The position numbers and the translations under genes are program-made. Below, one piece after another: positions 1 to 5,295 of a stretch of 5,295 bases of DNA. This stretch comes from an uncultured Coriobacteriales bacterium (GTDB taxonomy: Bacteria > Actinomycetota > Coriobacteriia > Coriobacteriales > Atopobiaceae). A model generated the notes under the pieces. The model did no database searches. It had not been told where the DNA came from and was given only the letters and a program-made list of their open reading frames with translations. Position 1 is the stretch's first letter; the number at the start of each line of letters is the position of its first letter. The DNA lies in NCBI GenBank assembly GCA_947305035.1, contig CAMZCV010000094.1, positions 1 through 5,295 of the forward strand, in the 5' to 3' direction.

Positions 1-1658
1 ACGGCATCGGTGTTGTCGGAGCACCAGATTTGCGGCGTGTAGTACAGCATGCCCGCGTCACAGCGGCCACCCCCACCGGCGCAGCCCTCGATGAGCAGCT
101 GGGGGTAGCGCTCGTTCACCCGCTCGAGCACCGAATAGAGCCCCAGAATGTAGTCGTAGAGCACCTTGCCCTGGTCGCTCGCCACGTGCGAGTAGACGTC
201 CGTGATGAGACGGTTGTAGTCCCACTTGAGGTAGGTGACGGGGCCTTGGTCGAGCACGCCGCAGATCTGTGCGAAGACGTTGTCGCACACCTCGGGGCGA
301 GACAGGTCGAGCACGAGCTGGTTGCGGCCAAGCACGGGCGACTTGCCGGGAATGGCGAGCGCCCAGTCGGGATGGGCGCGGTAGAGATCCGAGTCCTCGC
401 TCACCATCTCGGGCTCCATCCAGATGCCAAACTGCAGGCCCACGTCATTGACTGCCGCGATGAGCTGTGTCAGGGTTCCCCCAAGCTTCTCCTCGTTGAC
501 CCTCCAGTCACCGAGGCTTCGCTTGTCGTCGTAGCGGTTGGCAAACCAGCCGTCGTCCACCACCAGCAGCTCGATACCCACCTCCTTCGCCAGCCGGGCG
601 AACTCCACCAGCCGGTCTCCGTCGAAGTTGAAGTAGAAGGCCTCCCAGCTGTTGATGAGCACGGGACGCACGCGGTCGCGCCAGTAGCCGCGGCACACGT
701 GCTCGCGCACGCAACGATGCAGGTTCTGCGACAGCCGCCCGAACCCCTCAGTCGAGTAGCTCATGATTACCTCGGGTGCCACCAGCTGCTCGCCCGGCTC
801 GAGCGGATAGGAGAACAGCTCGTCGGAGAGCCCCAGCTGCAGGCGCGTCTGGCCGTACTGGTCGCGCGCCACCTCACCTTTGAAGCTTCCGCTGTAGGCG
901 AGCTCCATCGCCCAGCAGCGGCCCGCGACCTCTGTCGTATCGCGGTCCGCCAGCAGCAGGAAGGGATTCTGCTGGTGCGAAGACGATCCCTTTGCGCTGT
1001 CGACCACGTACGAGAGCTGGCTCACGGGCGTGCGCACGGGAACGCGTTCCATGCCGTGACGACCCGCCAGAGAGATGAGGTCGAAGTCGCCGTGGACGAA
1101 GTCGAGGCAGGCGCTCTGCGCCTTCTCCACCGTCAGACGTCCCTCGCCAGCGTTGCACACGACGGCGGCGCGACAGATCACGTCCAGATGCGGGAGCACG
1201 CCATATAGCAGCTCTACCTCAAGGCCCAGGCGATCGTCCGACAGCACGACCGAGAGGGTCTGGGCGTCGTCAGCATCGGAATCCGCATAGACGGCCGGAA
1301 GGCCCTGCAGGCCATACTTTCCCGAGCGAATCTCGTGGCGCGCATAGCGGAGGTCGCAGCCAAAGGCTCCCTGCGCGTCGCGCACCACGAGCAGGGGGCT
1401 GCGCATGTCGCCGGCACCCTGCGAGGGAAACTCCTGCGGTAGGAAGTCGAGCGAGTAGCTGCGGTCGTCGGCCTTCTCGTAGGGCGAGGCGGACGTGCCG
1501 CGGTCGAAGCGGGAAGGCAGGTACGCGAGATTCCCCTCGGTGCGTCTCCCGTAGTAGAGGTGAAGCAGGTTCCCAATCTCGTCGACCTGCATCTGATAGG
1601 TGGTGTTGTCGGTGTGGATGGTGAGCGTCTTGGCGCACTCGTCAAAGATGATGGGCAT
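1..1658 (-). CDS. aga: GH36 alpha-galactosidase, N-terminal 552 residues (3' end beyond window)
   Basis: This gene encodes a retaining alpha-galactosidase that removes terminal alpha-1,6-galactose from melibiose, raffinose or stachyose. No signal peptide is visible, so the enzyme is probably cytoplasmic. Translation gives 552 residues without a stop; the family is usually about 730, so roughly the last quarter lies outside the window. The start MPIIFDE and the stretch QMQVDEIGNLLHLYYG (22-37) are typical of the family's N-terminal beta-sandwich. The catalytic barrel shows WEAFYF (338-343), DDGW (368-371), GIWMEPEM (411-418), GRNQLVLD (444-451), KWDYN with the expected nucleophile D480, the sugar-recognition motif CxxGxGRxD (526-534), and SDNTDA (547-552) with the probable acid/base D548 at the window edge. 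The ATG is supported by an AAGGA ribosome site 7 nt upstream and is the first ATG or GTG in its frame after the permease stop. The neighbouring transporter fits import of its substrate. The family call is very secure; the exact substrate is inferred. Confidence 0.96.
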   Translation of the reverse strand, partial: MPIIFDECAKTLTIHTDNTTYQMQVDEIGNLLHLYYGRRTEGNLAYLPSRFDRGTSASPYEKADDRSYSLDFLPQEFPSQGAGDMRSPLLVVRDAQGAFGCDLRYARHEIRSGKYGLQGLPAVYADSDADDAQTLSVVLSDDRLGLEVELLYGVLPHLDVICRAAVVCNAGEGRLTVEKAQSACLDFVHGDFDLISLAGRHGMERVPVRTPVSQLSYVVDSAKGSSSHQQNPFLLLADRDTTEVAGRCWAMELAYSGSFKGEVARDQYGQTRLQLGLSDELFSYPLEPGEQLVAPEVIMSYSTEGFGRLSQNLHRCVREHVCRGYWRDRVRPVLINSWEAFYFNFDGDRLVEFARLAKEVGIELLVVDDGWFANRYDDKRSLGDWRVNEEKLGGTLTQLIAAVNDVGLQFGIWMEPEMVSEDSDLYRAHPDWALAIPGKSPVLGRNQLVLDLSRPEVCDNVFAQICGVLDQGPVTYLKWDYNRLITDVYSHVASDQGKVLYDYILGLYSVLERVNERYPQLLIEGCAGGGGRCDAGMLYYTPQIWCSDNTDA

Positions 1659-1665
1659 GAGGTCT

Positions 1666-1670
1666 TCCTT
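1666..1670 (-). promoter_or_regulatory. Ribosome binding site of the alpha-galactosidase gene
   Basis: On the minus strand AAGGA lies 7 nt before the ATG at 1658. It fixes this start: the frame stays open all the way back to the stop codon of the upstream permease, but that stretch contains no in-frame ATG or GTG. Confidence 0.75.
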
Positions 1671-1737
1671 ACCTGTGCCGATGGTGGATAGATGCGTCCG
1701 TCTTGCAGGGACGAGGTACGTCTCGAAGCCCCTCTCG

Positions 1738-1760
1738 GTCGCACCAGGAAGCCGTGCGAC
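1738..1760 (-). repeat. 7-bp inverted repeat (possible leader hairpin)
   Basis: GTCGCAC and GTGCGAC are exact reverse complements separated by 9 nt, about 80 nt upstream of the alpha-galactosidase start. The arm at 1754-1760 partly overlaps GACGGAC (1758-1764), which is itself the reverse complement of GTCCGTC at 1696-1702. The two pairings therefore could not form fully at the same time. Such short repeats can arise by chance in GC-rich DNA, so a function is unproven. A dyad operator is the other possible reading. Confidence 0.4.
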
Positions 1761-1817
1761 GGACAGAACACGGGGATGCTCGCGAGAGGAGCCACGAGGC
1801 GCACCTCGCCCAGAGGC

Positions 1818-1839
1818 GGGGCCGGCCGGAGCCGGCCCC
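1818..1839 (-). other. Perfect GC-rich hairpin after the permease stop (attenuator or mRNA-stability element)
   Basis: GGGGCCGGC and GCCGGCCCC form an uninterrupted 9-bp stem with a 4-nt loop, all G-C pairs, starting 20 nt after the permease stop codon. On the minus strand the stem is followed by gcctctggg rather than a T-run, so it is not a classic intrinsic terminator. In sugar operons such intercistronic hairpins commonly protect the upstream message from 3' exonucleases or cause partial termination. Either would lower the downstream enzyme relative to the transporter. The structure is seen directly; the role is inferred. Confidence 0.55.
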
Positions 1840-1859
1840 AAGGGAGGGAAGGGCAGGAG

Positions 1860-2708
1860 TTACTTGACCGCGCCATTGACGACGCCGTTGATGATCTGCT
1901 TCTGCGCAAACAGGTAGAAGATCAGGATGGGCAGCAGGGCCAGCAGGTACGACGCGAAGGCGAGGTTGTAGTTTGTTCCAAACTGCGTCTGGAAGGTGAG
2001 CTGCGCGAGCGGCAGAGTGTTCATGCCGCCACCGCTCATGATGACCAGCGGGGTCATGACGTCGTTCCAGGTGCCCAGTGCAGTCAGCACGGCCACGGTG
2101 GCGTGCATGGGCTTCATGAGCGGGAAGATGACCTGCCAGAAGGTGGTCCAGGTGCTGGCGCCGTCCACGCGGGCGGCCTCTTCGAGGGCCACGGGAATGT
2201 TCTTGAGATAGCCCGAGTAGAGCATGACGTTCATGGGCATGTAGAACACCAGGTAGCACAGGATGACGCCCACCAGGTTATCGATGTGCATCTGGGCCGT
2301 CTGCTTGACGAGCGGCATCATCAGGATCGCAAAGGGCACGAACATGCCGCTGGTGATGTAGTAGTACGCCAGGCCGAAGAACTTGCTCTTGTCCCTGTTG
2401 CGACCCACGGCATAGCCTGCCACCGAGTGGATGAGGATGGTGAGCACCATCGTGATGGCCGTGATTAGGAAGCTGTTGCCCAGCGAGTGCCAGAAGTCGG
2501 TGACCTCCATGGCCTCGCGGAAGTTCTCAAGGCTCCAATGCGCCGGCAGGGAGAGGATGCCCTGGATGGAGTTGGTCATCTCGCTCGGCTGCTTGAAGGC
2601 GATGACGATAGTCATGTACAGCGGGAAGGCGACGGTGATGAGGCCCAGGATGAGCAGGATGGTAACAGGCCAGTTATAGCGCTCTTTGACTTTGACGTTC
2701 TCAGGCAT
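1860..2708 (-). CDS. Carbohydrate ABC transporter permease, MsmG/MalG type (second permease)
   Basis: This 282-residue inner-membrane subunit forms half of the sugar channel with the permease encoded upstream. It has about six hydrophobic segments, near residues 14-35, 78-101, 113-133, 145-165, 201-221 and 252-268. The cytoplasmic EAA loop that docks on the ATPase is well kept: EAA at 177-179, G183 and I194-F195-P196. The short N-terminus and the C-terminal GVVNGAVK tail (residues 275-282) are typical of the MalG/MsmG-like partner in CUT1 transporters. Its ATG shares one base with the stop of the upstream permease (TAATG), with GAGGAG 8 nt upstream inside that gene, so the two are probably translated in a coupled, near-equal ratio. 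The family is secure. Substrate specificity cannot be read from the permease and is inferred from the adjacent alpha-galactosidase. Confidence 0.96.
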   Translation of the reverse strand: MPENVKVKERYNWPVTILLILGLITVAFPLYMTIVIAFKQPSEMTNSIQGILSLPAHWSLENFREAMEVTDFWHSLGNSFLITAITMVLTILIHSVAGYAVGRNRDKSKFFGLAYYYITSGMFVPFAILMMPLVKQTAQMHIDNLVGVILCYLVFYMPMNVMLYSGYLKNIPVALEEAARVDGASTWTTFWQVIFPLMKPMHATVAVLTALGTWNDVMTPLVIMSGGGMNTLPLAQLTFQTQFGTNYNLAFASYLLALLPILIFYLFAQKQIINGVVNGAVK

Positions 2709-2722
2709 TACAGCTGCTCCTC
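2706..2722 (-). promoter_or_regulatory. TAATG stop-start overlap with Shine-Dalgarno between the two permeases
   Basis: The TAA of the first permease (2708-2710) and the ATG of the second (2706-2708) share one base. GAGGAG at 2717-2722, inside the end of the first gene, lies 8 nt before that ATG. This arrangement is typical of termination-reinitiation coupling and fits a heterodimeric channel that needs both subunits in equal amounts. Confidence 0.8.
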
Positions 2723-3553
2723 TCTGCTGTTCAGGAAGCGCGTCTGCAGGACGGAGATGGTGACGATGAGGATGAAGAAGACAACGGCGTTGGCGCTCTG
2801 GAAGCCAAACTGACCGCCCGCCATGCCGTTGCTGTAGATGAGGAACGAGATGGACTCGGTGGACTGCGCCGGCCCGCCGCTGGTAAGGGCCATGATCTGG
2901 TCGAACACCATCATGAAGTTCTTCATGCAGAGCACCATGTTGATGGTGAAGAACGGCATGATGAGCGGGAAGGTGAGGTAGCGGAACTGGTTCCAGCCGG
3001 TGGCGCCGTCAAGCGAGCCTGCCTCGTAGACGTCCTCGGGCACCGTCTGCAGGCCCGAGATGTAGATGATGGTGTTCATGGCGATGGACTGCCAGGCGCA
3101 CACCACCACGATGGCGACCCAGGCCCACTTGGCGTCGGCCAGGATGGAGGTCGTGTTGGTGAGGAACGGCACGATGTAGGTGAAGAAGTAGTTGAAGATG
3201 TAGCCCACGACGAGCGACCCCAGGATGTTGGGGATGAAGTACATGCCGCGCAGGGCGCTCTTGAACTTGATCTTGCTGTTGAGCGCCAATGCCATGGCCA
3301 GGCTGATGACGTTGACCGCCAGCGTGGAGACCAGCGCGAGCTTGAAGGTGAACAGGTAGGAGTTGCCCACGCGCGCGTCCTGGAACAGGTCGATGTAGTT
3401 GCGCAGACCCACCATGTCGTAGCCGCCGAAGCCGCGGAAGTTGGTGAAGCTGTAGAAGAAGCCCCTCAGCAGCGGGAGCGTGTTGAAGCAGAAGAACAGC
3501 ACGAGAATTGGGATGAGCATGAGGTAGTAGGTCCTCTGCCTGTTGTTGCCCAT
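2708..3553 (-). CDS. Carbohydrate ABC transporter permease, MsmF/MalF type (first permease)
   Basis: This 281-residue membrane subunit pairs with the downstream permease to form the sugar channel. The start MGNNRQRTYY is chosen over an upstream in-frame ATG at 3628. It is preceded by a strong AGGAGG 7 nt away, and the extra 25 residues would lie inside the binding-protein gene and look unlike a permease. A hydrophobic anchor follows at about residues 9-29, then segments near 66-90, 104-126, 145-166, 198-220 and 254-272. The ATPase-contact loop reads EAG at 177-179, G183 and F195-P196, a slightly relaxed EAA motif. LDGATGWNQF (181-190) and TSGGPAQST (224-232) are typical of MsmF/UgpA-like CUT1 permeases. 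It lacks the extra N-terminal helices and large periplasmic loop of enteric MalF, as expected for Gram-positive members. The family is secure; substrate is inferred from context. Confidence 0.96.
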   Translation of the reverse strand: MGNNRQRTYYLMLIPILVLFFCFNTLPLLRGFFYSFTNFRGFGGYDMVGLRNYIDLFQDARVGNSYLFTFKLALVSTLAVNVISLAMALALNSKIKFKSALRGMYFIPNILGSLVVGYIFNYFFTYIVPFLTNTTSILADAKWAWVAIVVVCAWQSIAMNTIIYISGLQTVPEDVYEAGSLDGATGWNQFRYLTFPLIMPFFTINMVLCMKNFMMVFDQIMALTSGGPAQSTESISFLIYSNGMAGGQFGFQSANAVVFFILIVTISVLQTRFLNSREEQL

Positions 3554-3567
3554 GGTGGTACCTCCTA
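3551..3567 (-). promoter_or_regulatory. Shine-Dalgarno of first permease overlapping the binding-protein stop codon
   Basis: The TAG ending the binding-protein gene (3565-3567) shares its last two bases with AGGAGG (3561-3566), which sits 7 nt before the permease ATG at 3553. Ribosomes finishing the binding protein therefore stop on the initiation site of the permease. This suggests translational coupling, and it decides the permease start. Confidence 0.8.
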
Positions 3568-4848
3568 TCCTTGCGTCGCGTAGTAGTCTTGGACCTTGGC
3601 GATGATGTCGCGGTTGTAGCGCGTCCAATCGCTGTCGAACTTGGCGAGGAACTTGTCCACGTCACCGTCGATGAGGAAGGTCTGGATCTGCGCGTCCACG
3701 GCCATCTCCGAGGGGTAGTAGTGGTCCTGGAAGTCGGCCGTCCTGCCCTCGTCGATGAACTCGCGCATGCCGTCGAGCACGTCGGGCAGCTCGAAGTCCC
3801 CCTCAACGCAGGGCACGGCGTTCTGGTCGGAGACGTAGGCCTGCATGCTGTCGTGCTCGATGAGGAAGCGGATGACCTCGTAGGCGGCCTCCTTGTGGGG
3901 GCAGGCTGCCGTCACGCAGAACTGCAGGTCGACGCCCGAGTTGAGGATGCGGTCGTCGGCATTCTCGACGGCAGGCATCACGAAGGAGTCGATGTCCATG
4001 TCGGGGTTGACCGAGCGGATCTGCGGCACCGCGTAGGAGCCGATGGTGTACATCGCGCTCTCGCCGTTGGCGAAGGCGGTGCAGGCGTCGTTGTAGCCGT
4101 AGGCGAAGGGTCCGTCCTCGGCGTACTGCAGAAGCGCGTACTCCTTCTCGGCGACCTCGCGATAGTGCTCGGCGAAGGTCGTGGTGCCTGCGTTGACCTG
4201 CTGGCAGACGTCGGACGGCGCGAGCTCGATGGCCAGGGCGTTCCACGGGGCCAGCGTGGTCCACGTGTCCTTGAAGCCGAGGTAGAGCGGTAGGATACCC
4301 GCGGCCTTGACAGTCTCGCAGAGCGCGGTGAACTCGCTCCAGGTGGTGGGGATGTCCCAGCCGTGCTCGCGGAACATGGCGCGGTTGTACAGCACGCCGG
4401 CGGCGTTTGCGCTGTGCGGCACGCCGTAGATGCCCTCGGTGGGAACGAACTCGAGCTTGTCAAGCGTGTCGAGGTAGGACTGCTTGACCTGTGAGATGCC
4501 GTCGAAGTCCGAGACGTCGGCCAGGATGCCCGCATCCACGAAGTTGGAGAAGGTCACGTCACCGCCGATGCCCACGATGTCGGGATAGTCCTCGCGAATG
4601 AAGCGGGTGCGCAGGACGGTGGTGGCGTCGTTGGGGCAGGTGATGGTCACGTGGATGTCGTCATGGGTCTCGTTGAAGAGGTCCTGCAGCCTCTCGAAGG
4701 TCTTGACGGCCTCCTGCTTGTAGGTGACGACCTCGATCTCGGTCTTGCCGGAGTCTGACGAGCCACCGCAGCCCGCGAGCACGGCGGTTGCCCCCGCAGC
4801 GCCGACGAGGCCGAGGAAGCCGCGCCGCGTGATGGTATTGTCTGACAT
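3565..4848 (-). CDS. Sugar ABC transporter substrate-binding lipoprotein with Tat signal (MsmE-like)
   Basis: This 427-residue protein is the extracellular, membrane-anchored sugar receptor of the transporter. The N-terminus carries a twin-arginine motif, TRRGFLG (7-13, R8-R9), then a hydrophobic stretch and the lipobox LAGC (24-27). C27 should be lipidated after export in a folded state, and a flexible GGSSDSG linker follows. The mature part looks like the family-1 extracellular solute-binding fold. Hallmarks are YGVPHSANAAGVLYN (141-155), PTTWSEF (167-173), the KAAGILPLYLG region (181-191) and GESAMYTIGSY (262-272). The C-terminal lobe is rich in acidic and aromatic residues. Length is normal for the family. 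The ATG has GGGAG 8 nt upstream, 20 nt after the ATPase stop. All 23 Phe codons are TTC by my count, suggesting high expression. The ligand is probably an alpha-galactoside, judged only from the linked GH36 gene; other oligosaccharides are possible. Confidence 0.95.
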   Translation of the reverse strand: MSDNTITRRGFLGLVGAAGATAVLAGCGGSSDSGKTEIEVVTYKQEAVKTFERLQDLFNETHDDIHVTITCPNDATTVLRTRFIREDYPDIVGIGGDVTFSNFVDAGILADVSDFDGISQVKQSYLDTLDKLEFVPTEGIYGVPHSANAAGVLYNRAMFREHGWDIPTTWSEFTALCETVKAAGILPLYLGFKDTWTTLAPWNALAIELAPSDVCQQVNAGTTTFAEHYREVAEKEYALLQYAEDGPFAYGYNDACTAFANGESAMYTIGSYAVPQIRSVNPDMDIDSFVMPAVENADDRILNSGVDLQFCVTAACPHKEAAYEVIRFLIEHDSMQAYVSDQNAVPCVEGDFELPDVLDGMREFIDEGRTADFQDHYYPSEMAVDAQIQTFLIDGDVDKFLAKFDSDWTRYNRDIIAKVQDYYATQG

Positions 4849-4868
4849 AGCGTGTGCTCCCTTCGACC
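4849..4868 (-). promoter_or_regulatory. Short junction with ribosome binding site of the binding-protein gene
   Basis: Only 20 nt separate the ATPase stop (TAG, 4869-4871) from the binding-protein ATG at 4848. AAGGGAG at 4857-4863 lies 8 nt before the ATG. There is no room for a terminator and no promoter is visible, so the two genes are very likely co-transcribed. Confidence 0.7.
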
Positions 4869-5295
4869 CTAGTGGCAGATGGCCAGCTCGGTCTGCTTGT
4901 CAAAGAAGTGCAGCTTGTCCACGTCAAAGACGAGGCTCACGGTCGATCCGGTGCGCGCCTTGGTCGTGGCCTCGGTGCTGCACGAGAGGGAGGCGCCTTC
5001 GGCCTCGGCGTAGAGCATGACCGAGGAGCCCAGCAGCTCGTAGACCGTGACCTGCGAGGAGACAGGCTCGGAGAGTCGCTTGCCCTCGGCGGGAGCGCCT
5101 ACCTCGATGACGTCCTCCGGGCGCGCGCCCATGACGACCACCTTGCCCACATAGCCGCCGTCGCGCAACGCCTGGGCCTTGTCGGCGGGCAGGGTGATGG
5201 TGCTCTTGCCGAAGGTCGCCGTGACGTTGCCGCCCTGCTCGTTGATGGCGACGTCGACGAAGTTCATCTGCGGGGAGCCGATGAATCCGGCCACG
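4869..5295 (-). CDS. Sugar ABC transporter ATP-binding subunit (MsmK/UgpC/MalK family), C-terminal part
   Basis: The last 141 or so residues of the ATPase that energises sugar import are present; the start lies beyond the window edge. Residues are numbered here from the first complete codon, a GTG read as internal Val. VAGFIGSPQMNF (1-12) is the conserved junction after the nucleotide-binding domain in MsmK/UgpC-type proteins. What follows is the regulatory OB-fold (TOBE-like) domain, with GARPEDV (56-62), VYELLGSSVMLY (84-95) and DVDKLHFFDKQTE (124-136). Walker A, Walker B and the ABC signature would lie upstream and cannot be checked. Full-length members have about 370 residues. Annotation pipelines often label this family UgpC (glycerol-3-phosphate), but the neighbours point to an oligosaccharide. 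Related ATPases in Gram-positives often serve several transporters, so sharing is possible even though the gene sits in this operon. Confidence 0.93.
   Translation of the reverse strand, partial: VAGFIGSPQMNFVDVAINEQGGNVTATFGKSTITLPADKAQALRDGGYVGKVVVMGARPEDVIEVGAPAEGKRLSEPVSSQVTVYELLGSSVMLYAEAEGASLSCSTEATTKARTGSTVSLVFDVDKLHFFDKQTELAICH

Larger units (their letters stand above)
1659..1859 (-). other. 201-nt intercistronic gap between permease and alpha-galactosidase
   Basis: This is the only sizeable non-coding stretch in the window; the other junctions are 20 nt or less. It contains a perfect 9-bp GC hairpin near the permease end (1818-1839), an 8-bp palindrome ctcgcgag (1779-1786), a 7-bp hairpin (1738-1760) and the ribosome site of the downstream gene. 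I found no convincing -35/-10 promoter pair and no T-run that would make a standard intrinsic terminator. The three minus-strand frames give no protein-like translation. Its likely role, as inference only, is post-transcriptional adjustment of enzyme versus transporter levels. Confidence 0.6.

Noticed and set aside
30..1208. Long plus-strand open frame of 392 codons
   Set aside because: It is exactly antisense to the GH36 gene, whose translation carries clear catalytic motifs. The plus-strand product is rich in H, V, A and E with no recognisable domain, which is a usual artefact in GC-rich DNA.
1818..1839. Standard Rho-independent terminator ending the transporter operon
   Set aside because: The stem is strong, but no T-run follows it on the minus strand (nor on the plus strand). 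The downstream gene is functionally linked and has no visible promoter of its own.
1659..1859. Permease and alpha-galactosidase share one reading frame with no stop in the 201-nt gap, raising a readthrough fusion
   Set aside because: A 67-codon stop-free stretch is not surprising at this GC content. The TAA is an ordinary permease end, and the enzyme has its own Shine-Dalgarno and family-typical start.
1659..1859. Internal promoter or catabolite-repression (cre) site
   Set aside because: I found no -35/-10 pair with suitable spacing and no good cre match. The nearest A/T-rich element, TCTATC, has no partner at 16-19 nt.
1214..1909. Minus-strand frame spanning the gap, considered as an extra gene or leader peptide
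   Set aside because: It overlaps the coding starts and ends of both well-supported genes in another frame. It gives a Ser/Arg/Pro-rich product and has only a weak GTG or internal start.
1692..2468. Plus-strand open frame of 258 codons crossing the gap and the second permease
   Set aside because: It is an antisense shadow with a low-complexity H/D/V-rich composition and no plausible ribosome site or neighbour.
3571..4293. Plus-strand open frame of 240 codons
   Set aside because: It is antisense to the binding-protein gene. Its low-complexity V/G/D/H-rich product has no domain and no independent start signal.
1..5295. CRISPR arrays, tRNA/rRNA genes, insertion sequences, phage genes or toxin-antitoxin genes
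   Set aside because: No repeated spacer structure, RNA gene, transposase motif or terminal inverted repeats were seen. Nearly all of the window is accounted for by five collinear genes.

Overview
The window is a stretch of one minus-strand operon for importing and hydrolysing an alpha-galactoside (raffinose/melibiose type sugar). In transcription order, from high to low coordinates, it holds: the C-terminal third of an MsmK/UgpC-type sugar ABC transporter ATPase (4869-5295, start outside the window); a Tat-exported lipoprotein sugar-binding protein (3565-4848); two CUT1-type permeases (2708-3553 and 1860-2708); a 201-nt intercistronic gap containing strong inverted repeats (1659-1859); and the first 552 residues of a family GH36 alpha-galactosidase (1-1658, end outside the window). 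No convincing gene lies on the plus strand. The long plus-strand open frames are antisense shadows, as expected in GC-rich DNA.

The DNA is GC-rich with strong C/G-ending codon preference. The enzyme and transporter resemble Firmicute/Actinobacterial Msm/Raf systems, and the binding protein has a twin-arginine signal followed by a lipobox (LAGC). Together these suggest a high-GC Gram-positive. A gut or oral Coriobacteriia member (Olsenella/Collinsella-like) is my best guess. It is an inference from sequence style, not a proven assignment.

The lipoprotein would capture the oligosaccharide outside the membrane. The two permeases form the channel, and the ATPase, encoded just upstream in the same cluster, would power it. 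The cytoplasmic GH36 enzyme then removes terminal alpha-1,6-galactose. The transporter genes are tightly packed: a 20-nt gap, then a stop codon inside the next Shine-Dalgarno, then a TAATG overlap. The alpha-galactosidase instead sits behind a 201-nt gap with a perfect 9-bp GC hairpin, so its expression is probably adjusted separately.

I did not find an undescribed system. The gene set is a well-known kind of sugar-utilisation operon, and the gap at 1659-1859 is the part most worth a second look.
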